The notes beneath the pieces were generated by a model, which saw only the letters and a program-made list of their open reading frames with translations, did not search any database and was not told the DNA's origin. A stretch of 53,374 nt of DNA. Source: Cytophagales bacterium. GTDB lineage: Bacteria > Bacteroidota > Bacteroidia > Cytophagales > Spirosomataceae. This document shows positions 9,330 through 19,314 of the stretch, in pieces. Each line of letters starts with the position of its first letter. Position 1 is the first letter of the stretch. The stretch covers positions 1 to 53,374 of the forward strand of contig JANSYO010000026.1 in NCBI GenBank assembly GCA_024742395.1. The letters are read 5' to 3'. The position numbers and the translations under genes are program-made.

Positions 9330-10707
9330 CCTTTTTGAATATCAAAACAAAGTAGATATTCAAGCTTCATTTGATGGCTTGGAAGGATTTCTTGATGAAA
9401 TCTGGAATAGTCGAGAAAAGAATTCCTTTTATTCTGAAAATGGAAACGACAAAATTGAATCTCAAAGATTTCTTCAATTCATTCACAAAACGAATCGTTT
9501 AAAATCGAACAAATACGTTGGTGTAATCCATTATGCAGGCAAGAAGATTAATCTATTACCGAAAATATTTTATAACGAAGAAAAGGAGTATTCAGAAAAT
9601 GAAGTAAATCAGATTCAGAACCATATACTTTGGTGGTTAAGCTATTGTCGTAAAATAAAATTCCCCAACTATCAAGCCTCTCTGAGTAGTGCAAAAAGTG
9701 ACTTTTTTGAAATCTTAATTTACCTATTCTCAAAATATACTCGTGAGCTTCTTAATTCTTCAATTTATCAGCAATATGAAGAAGTAAATCGTGAAATATC
9801 TTATATAAAAGGTCGTCTAAACACAAATGAATACATCCACCAAAATCTTAGTACAGGTAAATGGCACAAACTAAATTGTACATATGATGCATTAATTTTT
9901 GATAATAAATTCAACCGCATTATAAAGCATGTAACTACTCTACTTTTCAATGTTTCCGCAAATCAGGATAACAAAAAGAATCTACGAGAAATACTTTTCA
10001 TATTAGATGAAGTGTCTGATGAAAGGGCAACTGCTGAGCAATGTTCTAAAATTTCATTCAACCCAATGTTTGGAGAATTTGAAACCGTCCGTGACTATTG
10101 TCAATTGTTTCTAACTAACTGCATTTCTTTTGATTATAAGAACGACTTGAAGCTATTCGCATTCTTACTTCCAATGGAGTATGTTTTTGAAGACTTTATT
10201 TTTGGGTTTATCGATGAGGAACTTGAAACAGTTATGGCTAAGTCTCAAAGAAGTGATACATACTTGGATGAGGAAAAAACCTTCAATTTAAAACCAGATT
10301 TATGGCTTAATACTGATCATAAATCCCTTATTGCGGATACTAAATATAAGATTGTATATTCAGATGATAAAGACCCCAAAAAAGGGATTTCTCAGAACGA
10401 CCTTTATCAAATGCTCGCTTATGCTGTCAGATTTGATGTAGATGAAATCATATTGTTCTACCCAAACACTTTAAAGCAAGATCAAGAAGAACAAACTGAA
10501 TTAACTATAAAAGATGAATTGGCCGCAGGTAAAGAAATTTCAATTAAGGCATTTCAACTCCCTATTATAAATCGGGATTTAATTGAATCAGAATTAAAGA
10601 CTAAAACTGATTTAGCTGAATTATTTGAATCGACAACGGAAAGATTAAAAAATAAATTAGAAAAAATTTTGGTACCAACAATTGCTAAGAAAACATTGGG
10701 AGGATAA
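9322..10707 (+). CDS. mcrC: McrC-type endonuclease subunit
   Basis: This is the nuclease partner of McrB (461 residues). The N-terminal part is the McrC beta-rich NTPase-stimulating region, with YVGVIHYAGKKINLLPKIF at about 60-80. The C-terminal PD-(D/E)XK nuclease core is visible as D326 in LKPDLWL and D339-T-K341 in IADTKYK, followed by the expected Q in NDLYQMLAYA. Its ATG lies inside the end of mcrB (ATGATTAA), so translation is coupled. Together the pair is expected to translocate on and cut DNA carrying modified bases; the modification recognised cannot be read from the sequence. Confidence 0.92.
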   Translation: MINLFEYQNKVDIQASFDGLEGFLDEIWNSREKNSFYSENGNDKIESQRFLQFIHKTNRLKSNKYVGVIHYAGKKINLLPKIFYNEEKEYSENEVNQIQNHILWWLSYCRKIKFPNYQASLSSAKSDFFEILIYLFSKYTRELLNSSIYQQYEEVNREISYIKGRLNTNEYIHQNLSTGKWHKLNCTYDALIFDNKFNRIIKHVTTLLFNVSANQDNKKNLREILFILDEVSDERATAEQCSKISFNPMFGEFETVRDYCQLFLTNCISFDYKNDLKLFAFLLPMEYVFEDFIFGFIDEELETVMAKSQRSDTYLDEEKTFNLKPDLWLNTDHKSLIADTKYKIVYSDDKDPKKGISQNDLYQMLAYAVRFDVDEIILFYPNTLKQDQEEQTELTIKDELAAGKEISIKAFQLPIINRDLIESELKTKTDLAELFESTTERLKNKLEKILVPTIAKKTLGG

Positions 10708-10872
10708 GGCTTTTCAAAAGGTTAGTACACCTAGTAAACTTTAGATTCAGTGGTCAGGTAAACGCTTCGAAAACCCTACGTTTCTTATCCTGAACGTTTT
10801 ATCTCCAAAATATCAATACCACACATCTAAATAACCATAGCACCCAGATAAAAACCGTCTTCATTCTATTCA

Positions 10873-10915
10873 AATAAGCCACCCGAGTTTCTTTCAATAA
10901 CTCAGATGGCTTATT
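10873..10915. terminator. Bidirectional hairpin terminator
   Basis: The outer arms AATAAGCC/GGCTTATT and inner arms GAGTT/AACTC surround a 9-nt loop, with two mismatches between them. The hairpin is flanked by A-rich and T-rich sequence. It sits between the convergent mcrC and the leftward DUF1593 gene and can serve both. Confidence 0.75.
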
Positions 10916-10979
10916 TTCTGTTTGATTAACTTCAGTGTATGTTTGTTGCACAAATCAACAATGGACTATTCAATTTTTT

Positions 10980-12407
10980 TTAATCTGTAATTTCAATAAT
11001 TATTCTTTGGTATCGGGTAAGTCTGGGTGAGCCATGATCTGTCACTGCGAGTATAATGTGCATAGTGCCGGTGCCCGGAGGTGCTACTCTGGATGTGGGT
11101 ACGGTAAACCAGGCTTCTTTCTGGTCAAAATTATTGATCTCCAGTGGTTGACCACTACGGGCACTCGATACCGGGAAGGTGCCGGCCTCCTGATAGAAAA
11201 ACCAATGATAGGATAAGGCATCACCGTCAGGGTCGCTGCAGTTTAGGGCCTTCAGGTCTATTCTATCTCCCTTTTTGGCCTGAATATTTAATTCATTGTC
11301 AATTTTCACTACAGGCGGGTGGTTCACCTGATCCGGATTTTTGATGCTCCAGTCCATTCGGGCTGCAAAATCATTTTGAAAGGCTTCTCTCCATCTCCAG
11401 ATGGTCTCGTGATTTCCCTGATGCCATTTGCCATCTGTGCCCATTACCTCGTCTTCAGCGTCTGTCCAGATAGGTCTGGTTTCGGTACTTAAATGCCATT
11501 GGCGTTTTCTGGGAGTATAGAGCTCATAGCGTCCACCCCAGCCACCCCAGTCAGGGTGTTCCGGGCTGTTCAGACCATTATTGATTAAAGGTAAAAAAGA
11601 AGGAGTGTCGCCTTCCATAAGGAATTCCCAATGTGGATATACCTTACCCAGCGGTCCTTTTTTACGGATATTGCTTTCCAGCCATTCATTGCTTACCACG
11701 TTAAAGTTGGCTCCGTCGCAGCGGGCATGAAAAATATCGCCGCTGATGCCGCTCCATGTAGCATGGTGGTAGCCGCCACCGGCATTAAAGCCCGGGCTCA
11801 CAATATAAAAGAGCTCAGGAAACTCCTTTCTTAGCCATGGGCCGCTATCATCCTGATCAGAGATGGTGTAAACCCTTAGTTTAGAAACAAACTTCTTTAG
11901 TTCTGCAGAGCTTCTGGTGTCTCTGACTTTCCATAAGGCCTGAGCCAGCACATTAGGACCGCCCCATGCGGTTACCCACAGTGGTCTGCTGTCGTTTTTG
12001 TCAACGGCTTTGATCAGGGCTTCTGAGGCAGGAGAATCATGCCCTTTGCCCACAGCATTCATGCCATACAGAGGCAAACCTTCAGTGATAATCGAGTTGA
12101 GGTAGTCATAAGTAGGAAAACCCGCCTCGTGTTTTGCCAGCTGATCTCTCACCTTGCCATAGGCATCTACAATTTCCTGAATTTTCCAGGTAGCTACCTT
12201 TTTTTGCTGATGAATGGATGTGGTAGCTGCCAGTCCTTCAATGTCATAATTATTGGCATACACTAAAAACCGAACCATGGACATGGCGTCATCCGGCTCA
12301 TTTTCAATGTCTGTAAGTACGAAGATTCTGGGTTTGCTGTTTTGGGCGGTGGCTACCGCCGAAATCAGCACAAATACCAGTAGAGTGAAGAAATTCTTTA
12401 TATTCAT
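10980..12407 (-). CDS. DUF1593/Sde182-like secreted protein (nucleoside-hydrolase-like fold), subgroup 1
   Basis: The protein has 475 residues and a signal peptide ending in ISAVATAQ. The N-terminal domain belongs to DUF1593 (PF07632), which has a nucleoside-hydrolase-like fold. The metal-site-like Asp cluster reads [10 protein letters not shown] (D33, D39, D40), a variant of the DTDPGxDD motif of inosine-uridine hydrolases. Further family marks are [18 protein letters not shown], the HH in GGGYHHATW and [11 protein letters not shown]. The C-terminal ~100 residues are an Ig-like Sde182 C-terminal domain ([28 protein letters not shown]). It is last in the leftward operon, 24 bp after the DUF4038 gene. 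The closest relative in the window is the gene at 33398-34840. It is presumably periplasmic or secreted. I infer a furanosidase-type role; the substrate is unknown. Confidence 0.88.
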   Translation of the reverse strand: MNIKNFFTLLVFVLISAVATAQNSKPRIFVLTDIENEPDDAMSMVRFLVYANNYDIEGLAATTSIHQQKKVATWKIQEIVDAYGKVRDQLAKHEAGFPTYDYLNSIITEGLPLYGMNAVGKGHDSPASEALIKAVDKNDSRPLWVTAWGGPNVLAQALWKVRDTRSSAELKKFVSKLRVYTISDQDDSGPWLRKEFPELFYIVSPGFNAGGGYHHATWSGISGDIFHARCDGANFNVVSNEWLESNIRKKGPLGKVYPHWEFLMEGDTPSFLPLINNGLNSPEHPDWGGWGGRYELYTPRKRQWHLSTETRPIWTDAEDEVMGTDGKWHQGNHETIWRWREAFQNDFAARMDWSIKNPDQVNHPPVVKIDNELNIQAKKGDRIDLKALNCSDPDGDALSYHWFFYQEAGTFPVSSARSGQPLEINNFDQKEAWFTVPTSRVAPPGTGTMHIILAVTDHGSPRLTRYQRIIIEITD

Positions 12408-12431
12408 GATGTGTCAATAAGGTGTTTAAAG

Positions 12432-13802
12432 TCACTTCGAGTGAAGAAGCAAAACCCAATCATTGCCGTCTTTGGCTTGCCCGGGCGGGTCAAAAGTGCG
12501 TATTCTTTTGTTTTTAAATGTACCAATTGGCGTAGTTTGCCCATTTCTGGGATTAAACCAACTGGCCAGCACTTTTTTTCCGTCAATCAGACCCATTCTG
12601 ATGTCCATGTCTCTTCCCGTAAAGGTATAAACCATGGCATAGTTTTGACCTTTGGTATCCGCCAGATAATCATATTTGATCCCCTGGTTTTTTGCAATAA
12701 GCTCTTGTGCCGGCACCCGCTCAAAATAAGTATTGGACAGCATTAAATCTTTCAAATAGTGCATTTGTGCTGCTCCCGGAGCGTCTAAAGCTTCCTGCCA
12801 GATCATTTTGGCCCCATAAGAGGCTTCATCGCCTTCATTATAAAACTGCATGACAGAATTGTGCCCATAGGTATGACCAAAAGCTCCGCCAAAAACAGCC
12901 CAATAGGCATATCGTCTTACATCATGCTGGTTCCAGAGTGGTTGGCTGGTGTCATGCAAGCCATGCGGTATGTTTTCATAGGATGGTTCCCCGTCAATAG
13001 AAGGTTTTGCAGGTTTAAGGCTGAGGTCAATTTCCAGATACTTGTAATTGTCCTGTGAGAAAGCGGTGCTGTCGTCCTGATCGTATCTTCTATGACCAGA
13101 CTGAAACATATTAAAATCAAGCCAATCTGCCTGATGAAACCAGGTAGAAGAATCATGTCTGCCAAAAGGGTGAAAAGTCATCAGTTTAGATGGGTCAGGC
13201 TTTTTTAAAGCGGTACCCAATGTTTCCCAAAAGGCTGTCTGGTCGCTGCCTTTGATGTCACCACCATTTAGCCAAATGACATTTTTGTGATCTTTCACTC
13301 TTTCTGCCAGCCAGGTACCATAGACTTCCGCTTTTTTTACCGGTATTTTTCCGCCTTTCACATTGGAGCCCCAAATAGGCACTAAGGCTACAAATTGTCC
13401 TTTTTGACGGGCGAGGTCAATAATGTAGTCCAAGTGATCCCAGTAATCATAGGCCTCCGGATCTTCAAAAGAATTGCCTTTAGTAAGTAAGGGAACTCCC
13501 GGATCATTGTTTACAAAAGCTACATCGCCATAAGCATTTACAGGTTCATTAATATCATGAATGACCATGATCTGAATAACATTGAAGCCTTTTTTTCTAC
13601 GGCCTTCCAGGTATTTTTCGGCATCTTCTCTGTTGAGTTTTTTGAGTAGAAGCCAGGCGGTATCACCTAACCAAAAAAACGGTTTTTGCTTTTCAGTGAC
13701 CAGAAAGCGATGATTGTCGGAGACCTTAAGATCAAAATTCACTTCCTGAGCCTGCAAGCTTAAGGCGGCTAAAGTCAGGAATAAAGACAGGTATTTAAAC
13801 AT
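12432..13802 (-). CDS. DUF4038 glycoside hydrolase, GH140 apiosidase-like
   Basis: The protein has 456 residues and a signal peptide ending in LSLQAQ. A (beta/alpha)8 apiosidase-like barrel spans about 25-365 (FFWLGDTAWLLLKKL, KGFNVIQIMVI, YWDHLDYIIDLA). Likely acid/base and nucleophile are D182 in WLNGGD and E272 in PSIDGEPSYE, positions similar to those of the characterised GH140 apiosidase of Bacteroides. A C-terminal beta domain ends in VLLLHSK. GH140 removes D-apiose from RG-II galacturonan; other DUF4038 proteins are uncharacterised, so apiose is a likely but unproven substrate. The gene lies 21 bp after the GH28 gene and 24 bp before a DUF1593 gene. The same DUF1593/DUF4038 pairing recurs at 19315-22223. 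Confidence 0.85.
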   Translation of the reverse strand: MFKYLSLFLTLAALSLQAQEVNFDLKVSDNHRFLVTEKQKPFFWLGDTAWLLLKKLNREDAEKYLEGRRKKGFNVIQIMVIHDINEPVNAYGDVAFVNNDPGVPLLTKGNSFEDPEAYDYWDHLDYIIDLARQKGQFVALVPIWGSNVKGGKIPVKKAEVYGTWLAERVKDHKNVIWLNGGDIKGSDQTAFWETLGTALKKPDPSKLMTFHPFGRHDSSTWFHQADWLDFNMFQSGHRRYDQDDSTAFSQDNYKYLEIDLSLKPAKPSIDGEPSYENIPHGLHDTSQPLWNQHDVRRYAYWAVFGGAFGHTYGHNSVMQFYNEGDEASYGAKMIWQEALDAPGAAQMHYLKDLMLSNTYFERVPAQELIAKNQGIKYDYLADTKGQNYAMVYTFTGRDMDIRMGLIDGKKVLASWFNPRNGQTTPIGTFKNKRIRTFDPPGQAKDGNDWVLLLHSK

Positions 13803-13823
13803 GGCGAACGCGTTAAATAAGTT

Positions 13824-15506
13824 TTAATTGATTTTGACGGCCTCTTTTGACACGTTTTCACCAATACTGGTGTATTTAGAAAAATCAAGAGCTTCAGAAG
13901 AGTTTAGCTTGATTGATTCACTGGCAGAACCGTTAATCCTTACTGCACCCGCTGCTTTTGTTCCAAAGTCAATGTCGGTTAAGGTCAAATCTTTGGTATT
14001 TAGCACATCAAAAACAATGTCGCTTTGAATGTTTAGTTTGACATTATTGATCTTCACTCCCTTGGCATCAATAATAGAGAACCCCTGATCCGCTATGGCT
14101 TTCAGGTTTGAGATTTCTACATTCTCCAGGTTCATTTCGGGTAGCCCTTGCAGGAAAACGGCCTGCTTGGCCCCATTTACAGTGATGTCCTTAATGACGA
14201 TATTCTTAAACTGTGGCGTTTCTTCAGTAACAGGAATAAGCTCAGAAGTAGCCTGAGCACCACCTTCAGCTAAGGTTTCAGAAATAGATTTGCCACCGTA
14301 ATACAGATTAAATGAGATGGCATTGGTTGGGATATCTGTCATTCTTACGTCTCTGATGAAAATGTTTTCTACAACACCACCACGGCCGCGGGTACTTTTA
14401 AAACGAAGGCCTACATCTGTACCCATAAATGTGCAATTAGAGACATGCATGTTTTTAACACCGCCAGACATCTCACTGCCTACGGTTACACCACCATGTC
14501 CATGGTACACAATGTTGTTTCTGATGATCAGGTTTTCGCAAGGCACACCTCTCTCTCTGCCGTCTTTATCTTTACCTGATTTAATACAAATGGCATCATC
14601 GCCTACATCAAAACTTGAATTTTCTACCAGTACATTTTTGCAGGATTCCACGTCAATTCCATCACCATTCTGAGAATACCAAGGATTTCGTACAGTCACG
14701 TTTCTGACAATCAGGTCTTCTACCATTAAAGGATGTAAACACCAGGCCGGAGAATTTTGGAACACCGGGCCGTCAAACATTACTCTTTTACTATTTTGAA
14801 TACTCACCATCACGGGCCTTAGGAAATCACGGATGGCTTGAAACTCTTCTTTGGTGTGTAAGTCAAACCGAACATTTTGGTCTGCGTTGTTTGAGCCTAC
14901 TTTGAATTGTTCTGAAGGGAACCACATGTCTTGTTTGTCGTTAAGCACGCCACCTGAAGCTACCAGTTTTTTCCAGGCAGATTCAGTCAGTTTACTCTTC
15001 TTTACGGCTCTCCAGGCTTCGCCGGAACCATCCCATACACCAGGGCCGGTAAAGGCTACATTTTCAATATTTTTTCCATAAATAGGTGAGAGGCATCTCC
15101 AGGTATTTAAACCTTCAAAGCTCGTTTCGATAATTGGGTACAAGTCTTTGTTGGTAGAAAAGCGAATCAAAGCACCGGTTTCGGCATGGAGTTCAAGATT
15201 ACTTTTCAAAATAATAGGCCCTGTTAGCCAAATACCTGCAGGTATGATGACCTTTCCGCCACCTTTTTCTGTAATAGCCGAGATGGCATCGGCAAAGGCT
15301 TGACTATTGTCGGTTTCGCCATCGCCTACAGCTCCAAAATCTATTATATTCACTGAATTTGAAGGAATTTCAGGCTCCTTAACGATAGCCATGTCAAATT
15401 CAATATGATCATAAGAGCCCGAGGTGGAACTGGCTTTTTGCTTTGTACAGCTGCTTAGAAACATGCTGAAAGCGGACAGAAGGATGAATAAAAATCTTTT
15501 TGTCAT
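13824..15506 (-). CDS. GH28 polygalacturonase, lipoprotein
   Basis: The protein has 560 residues. The lipoprotein signal has a lipobox around LSSC (C20), so it is probably anchored in the outer membrane or periplasm. A right-handed beta-helix starts after NIIDFGAVGDGETDNS. All GH28 signatures are present: N280-G-D282 in SQNGDGIDVES, D303-D304 in GDDAICIKSG, H337 in YHGHGGVTVGSE and R368-x-K370 in LRFKSTRG. It hydrolyses alpha-1,4-galacturonan; exo or endo mode cannot be told from the sequence. A ~70-residue segment at about 160-230, before SIQNSKRVMFDG, makes it longer than fungal GH28 enzymes. It is third in the operon, 51 bp after GH127. Confidence 0.93.
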   Translation of the reverse strand: MTKRFLFILLSAFSMFLSSCTKQKASSTSGSYDHIEFDMAIVKEPEIPSNSVNIIDFGAVGDGETDNSQAFADAISAITEKGGGKVIIPAGIWLTGPIILKSNLELHAETGALIRFSTNKDLYPIIETSFEGLNTWRCLSPIYGKNIENVAFTGPGVWDGSGEAWRAVKKSKLTESAWKKLVASGGVLNDKQDMWFPSEQFKVGSNNADQNVRFDLHTKEEFQAIRDFLRPVMVSIQNSKRVMFDGPVFQNSPAWCLHPLMVEDLIVRNVTVRNPWYSQNGDGIDVESCKNVLVENSSFDVGDDAICIKSGKDKDGRERGVPCENLIIRNNIVYHGHGGVTVGSEMSGGVKNMHVSNCTFMGTDVGLRFKSTRGRGGVVENIFIRDVRMTDIPTNAISFNLYYGGKSISETLAEGGAQATSELIPVTEETPQFKNIVIKDITVNGAKQAVFLQGLPEMNLENVEISNLKAIADQGFSIIDAKGVKINNVKLNIQSDIVFDVLNTKDLTLTDIDFGTKAAGAVRINGSASESIKLNSSEALDFSKYTSIGENVSKEAVKIN

Positions 15507-15557
15507 TATGTAATTGAAAGATTAGGTGTTCTGTTTAATTATTTGATTGGTACTAAG

Positions 15558-17639
15558 TTATCTTGCTAAAGGTAGCCAAACAGCCATATCAGCTTCTTCT
15601 CTGTTGGCCCAGGCATAATAAGGTATGAGCTTTACCGGTGTTTGACTGTTTTTTGCATTCAGAGGTTGATAGAGTTGGTCGCCCCACTGGTTTTGCGAAG
15701 ATAGGGCCATCCCTGTCAGGCAGACGATCTCGCTGTTTGCAATTGTCATTTTTTCAGGCTTTAAAGTGATATCAGCAGGAATAATAACCTCTGAAAGACT
15801 TTGTCCTTTCTTAAGGTCATTTGCCTCCAAACAATACACCAATGGACCGCGACGAACGGCTACCTGATTTCTGGTATGTTCTACCAATGGATTGGCCTCA
15901 ATCAGCTGAACCGGCATATCCATAACGATGGTTATTTGGTCGCCTTTTTTCCATTTTTGAGAAAGACTTAAGTAAGAAGAAGGAGTAGTACTATTTTTAA
16001 TCTCTTGACCGTTGACATAAACGGTGGCATTATTGCACCAGTCCGGCACTCTGAAATGCAGCTGTTTTTCGTTGGCAGGAGCAGCAGAAATACTGATGTT
16101 GACTTCGCCATTCCAAGGGTAATTTGTCTTTTGAGTCAATTGAATCTCCTCTTCGCCTAACTTCGTTTTGGCTTCGCTGCTTCCATACATGTTAAACCAA
16201 AGTCCTTCTGAATTTTTACTGTATAAGTAACTCCCTATCTCAGCAATGGTTCTGATGGCATTTGGCGGGCAGCAATTCGATTTGGAGATGTAATCTTGCC
16301 GTACGTTTGGCCATCTCAGATTGAAAGGCAAGCCTTGAGAATTACTTAGTGGATTGGTATAGAAATAGCCTTTCCCATTCAGGTTGACACCAGATAAAAC
16401 ACTGTTATACAGGGTAGTTTCCAGCAGATTAGCATACTTAGCCTCTGCGGTGGTCTGAAACATTCTGTAGTTCCATAAGGCACTGCCAATATTCGCACAG
16501 GTTTCGTTATGAGCCCCTGCATTAGGTAGTTCGTATTCTCTTCCAAAAGCCTGGTGTACCTGTTGAATTTCGCTGGGTTTGTATGATGTACCATTTGGAG
16601 AGACGCCGTCATATAAAGCTCCGGCTCCGCCGGTGATGTATAATTTGGTGCCGGTCATGTTTTCCCAGATTTTGTCCAGGGCCTCTTTTAAGGATGGATC
16701 ACCGGTTTCTGCGTAAACATCTGCAGCTCCTGCATAGAGGTAGGTGGCTCTCACTGCATGTCCTTCAGCCTTGGTCTGCTCCCTGAACGGAATTCTGTCC
16801 TGATTGTGATCAGTGCCGTCTTTTAGCATGCTTCTGATGTCTATCAATTGTTTCGAAAGCTCCAGATATCGTGGGTCTTTGGTGGTGCGGTACATTTCTA
16901 CTACACCCATGTAATGCGAAGGGCAAATGGCATTTCCGGCCAATTTCTCCGGATATTTCTGGCAGTAATCGTAGAGGTAATCAGTCGCATTTTTAGCGAG
17001 ATCCAGTAATTCTGTTTTGCCGGTTGCTTTAAAGTGGGCACAAGCGGCCGTCATTAAATGCCCCATATTATACGTCTCAAAATCTAAACGCTCCCGAAAC
17101 TCCTGAGCTTTTTCTGGGTTATTTTTCAGGTCAATCATTACAGGCGTGTGGATGTAACCATCTGCTCTTTGAGAGGCTTTAAACAGCGGAATCACCTCAT
17201 CAATCATACGGTTAAACCTCTCGTCTTTAGTTACAGCATAAGCCATGCTGGCGGCTTCTACCATTTTATAGAAATCTCCGTCATGAAACGGAGCCCCTTT
17301 GTGTTTTCCTGCTTTTAAGCCTGCAGCAATTTCAAAATTTCTAAGTGCTCCACTTCTTTCTGCATCACTGTAAATGCTCCACATTTCAGGAATCATAGTT
17401 TCAGTGCAGGTTTGCAGTCTTTCTGCCCAGAAACCCTCGTTAAGCTTTACTTCGTTAATTCCCAGAGCCTGAAGTTTAACATAGGGGCTTTCTGAAGTGT
17501 TAACCAAGCTTTTATTTGAACTCAAATTCGGGTTAAAATCAGCATCGGCCCGGGGAAGTTGTGTAGTATCTTTTTGTTTCGTTTCCTTGCAGGAAAGAAA
17601 AACAGCGAAAAGTAAGAGTAGGGGAAAGGCTTTTATCAT
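15558..17639 (-). CDS. GH127 beta-L-arabinofuranosidase-type glycoside hydrolase, lipoprotein
   Basis: I chose the ATG at 17639 because it starts a clean lipoprotein signal (MIKAFPLLLLFAVFLSC). The upstream ATG at 17696 would add 19 non-signal residues and overlap the preceding gene. The mature protein is an (alpha/alpha)6 barrel with C-terminal beta domains. The cysteine-glycosidase zinc site is intact: AHNETCAN (Glu 379, Cys 381 in this numbering) and SNCCPPNA (Cys 456 and 457). Members remove beta-L-arabinofuranose; one Bacteroides GH127 removes aceric acid from RG-II, also a furanose-type sugar. Second in the leftward operon, between DUF1593 and GH28. The exact sugar is open. Confidence 0.9.
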   Translation of the reverse strand: MIKAFPLLLLFAVFLSCKETKQKDTTQLPRADADFNPNLSSNKSLVNTSESPYVKLQALGINEVKLNEGFWAERLQTCTETMIPEMWSIYSDAERSGALRNFEIAAGLKAGKHKGAPFHDGDFYKMVEAASMAYAVTKDERFNRMIDEVIPLFKASQRADGYIHTPVMIDLKNNPEKAQEFRERLDFETYNMGHLMTAACAHFKATGKTELLDLAKNATDYLYDYCQKYPEKLAGNAICPSHYMGVVEMYRTTKDPRYLELSKQLIDIRSMLKDGTDHNQDRIPFREQTKAEGHAVRATYLYAGAADVYAETGDPSLKEALDKIWENMTGTKLYITGGAGALYDGVSPNGTSYKPSEIQQVHQAFGREYELPNAGAHNETCANIGSALWNYRMFQTTAEAKYANLLETTLYNSVLSGVNLNGKGYFYTNPLSNSQGLPFNLRWPNVRQDYISKSNCCPPNAIRTIAEIGSYLYSKNSEGLWFNMYGSSEAKTKLGEEEIQLTQKTNYPWNGEVNISISAAPANEKQLHFRVPDWCNNATVYVNGQEIKNSTTPSSYLSLSQKWKKGDQITIVMDMPVQLIEANPLVEHTRNQVAVRRGPLVYCLEANDLKKGQSLSEVIIPADITLKPEKMTIANSEIVCLTGMALSSQNQWGDQLYQPLNAKNSQTPVKLIPYYAWANREEADMAVWLPLAR

Positions 17640-17677
17640 TTCAATACTTCTTAAATGTTTCAATAGGTGGTTTCCGA

Positions 17678-18997
17678 CTATTTTATCCAGGCCCATCTTT
17701 CAGCCCAATCCATAAGATAGTCTTTTCTGAATTTGGATATTGTTCTGGCTCCTTGCTGGTCTTTTAAGAAGAGTTTCGGATTTGAAACATCTCCATACCA
17801 TTGATTCCCCAAAAGGTAATCGTCTTTGTATGGTTTGCCTGGCCAGGGATTGGTACTTACATATTGTCCTTTCAGACCGTCTAATTCTTTAATGTCACTA
17901 TGGGTTTCATAAGAGCCCGTTTCCGGCTTTTTGGAAGAATAACGCACAGCATAAATACCCTCACCTAAATAGTAGCCAGCCCATTTCTGTTTCTGAATTT
18001 CTAGTACAAAGCATGAAGAATCCTGAGGGATGGCCAATTCGGGACCTTTGAAACGCCATTCTAAAATCGCATAGGCACTTACGGTGTCTTTGGTGCTGGT
18101 GTTTCCGTTAAAAATATAGCGGGCACTCCTGTTTATTTTTTCGAATTTCCCTCCCCAGCTGTCGGTGGTAGGGTCGTTGGCATCGCCATTCATTAAATAG
18201 GCCAGAGAAGGGGTGTCGCCCATTTTGATATGCCCCTCGTAGTGATTGATAAAATTATCTGCCATAGCTCCATGCCCGTTTATGAAATTATTATAATAAG
18301 CGGCACCACTCATGTTTTCCGGAGCATTTTCATCTTCCATAAACCAGCCTCTATACGTGGCATTTGCTTCAATCATGTATAAATCAGGATGGTTTTCGGC
18401 TATGTAAGCATAGGCATTAGAACTCCATTTTTTGTTTGGGCCACCAATCCAGTAAACTCTAATGTTCTTTGTGATTTCAGGTGCATCGTGTAGTGCCTGT
18501 GCCAGGTCCTCTATTCCACCCCAAACCAACACCCATAAAGGCTGATCAGATTCTTTTTTGGCACATTGAATGAGCCAATCTGAGCCTTCCGAAGCAGTGG
18601 TAAAGCCTTTAAACGGGGCTTCTAATTTAGAGCCTTGTTTGCAAATGCTGCGAAGAAACTGCGGGTCAGGCAAAGCAGGTGCTTGTTTTATTAATTGAGG
18701 TAAATCCTTTTCATAAAGGTCAATGATCATTTCAATGTCTTTTGTGGTACCCTCACCGAAGGGAGAAGAAATCAGACCTTCCAGCTCGAAAAGGTCGGCA
18801 TACATCAAAGCATGAATCATTGACTGGTAATCATCCGGGTCTGTACCGCCAATGTCTGTACTTATTAGTACTCTGGGCTTTGATTTTTCATTGCTTGAGT
18901 CAGTGCATTGAAAAAATGCCACTGAGGTCAAAAGAAGACCGAGGCAAAGCATCAATCTTTTTGCTGCTACAAAGTCTGTAGGCTTGATTGTTTTCAT
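17678..18997 (-). CDS. DUF1593 lipoprotein (nucleoside-hydrolase-like fold), subgroup 2
   Basis: The protein has 439 residues and a lipoprotein signal (LTSVAFFQC, C31). The Asp cluster is STDIGGTDPDD (D48, D53, D55, D56), followed by SMIHALMYA. Other family marks are VWGGIEDLAQAL, NGHGAMADNF and KMGDTPSLAYLMNG. Unlike the subgroup 1 and 3 paralogues, the C-terminus has no NHPPV...RYQR Ig-like domain. Instead, about 130 residues of different beta-rich sequence follow (KQKWAGYYLGEGIYAVRYSS, NQWYGDVSNPKLFL). It is first in the leftward operon, directly behind the A-rich operator region. Function is inferred to be hydrolase-like; the substrate is unknown. Confidence 0.85.
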   Translation of the reverse strand: MKTIKPTDFVAAKRLMLCLGLLLTSVAFFQCTDSSNEKSKPRVLISTDIGGTDPDDYQSMIHALMYADLFELEGLISSPFGEGTTKDIEMIIDLYEKDLPQLIKQAPALPDPQFLRSICKQGSKLEAPFKGFTTASEGSDWLIQCAKKESDQPLWVLVWGGIEDLAQALHDAPEITKNIRVYWIGGPNKKWSSNAYAYIAENHPDLYMIEANATYRGWFMEDENAPENMSGAAYYNNFINGHGAMADNFINHYEGHIKMGDTPSLAYLMNGDANDPTTDSWGGKFEKINRSARYIFNGNTSTKDTVSAYAILEWRFKGPELAIPQDSSCFVLEIQKQKWAGYYLGEGIYAVRYSSKKPETGSYETHSDIKELDGLKGQYVSTNPWPGKPYKDDYLLGNQWYGDVSNPKLFLKDQQGARTISKFRKDYLMDWAERWAWIK

Positions 18998-19314
18998 TTT
19001 AGAGCTGAATTATTAAGAAATATTCAAACGAATATTCAATAGTACAAATATATTAAAAAGAAAGTAAACGAAATAAATAAAAATAAAACGAAAGTAAATT
19101 TATGTTTTATTGTAAATATCCGTCTATTTTTGCCTTGAAAAGATTTAATTCTATCTCGGTTAAGTCTAAGAAATGAGTATGAAAAATGGAGAGATTTGAT
19201 CTTTTTTTCTTCAATAAGGAGCTGGATTTGTGATTTTGAATTGGTTCTTTTCTGGCCTAAAGTTCTTGTATAATGATGGTTAATAATGTTTTAAGGATAG
19301 AATTTATACACTTA
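18998..19314. promoter_or_regulatory. Divergent promoter/operator region of the two enzyme operons
   Basis: For the leftward operon, the minus strand carries TATATTTGTACTA, with -7 TATATTTG at 19052-19045. For the rightward operon, TATTTTTG at 19125-19132 fits TAnnTTTG. Between them lies the A-rich operator-like block: AGAAAGTAAACGAAA at 19059-19073, then ACGAAAGTAAATT at 19088-19100. The last 13-mer recurs at 19326-19338, just inside the rightward gene. The core matches the sites in front of both susC genes and the DeoR gene. Inferred as a shared DeoR-type operator. Confidence 0.6.

Noticed and set aside
17640-17696. Upstream ATG of the GH127 gene
   Set aside because: It would place 19 charged residues before a clear lipoprotein signal and overlap the previous gene; the ATG at 17639 is better.
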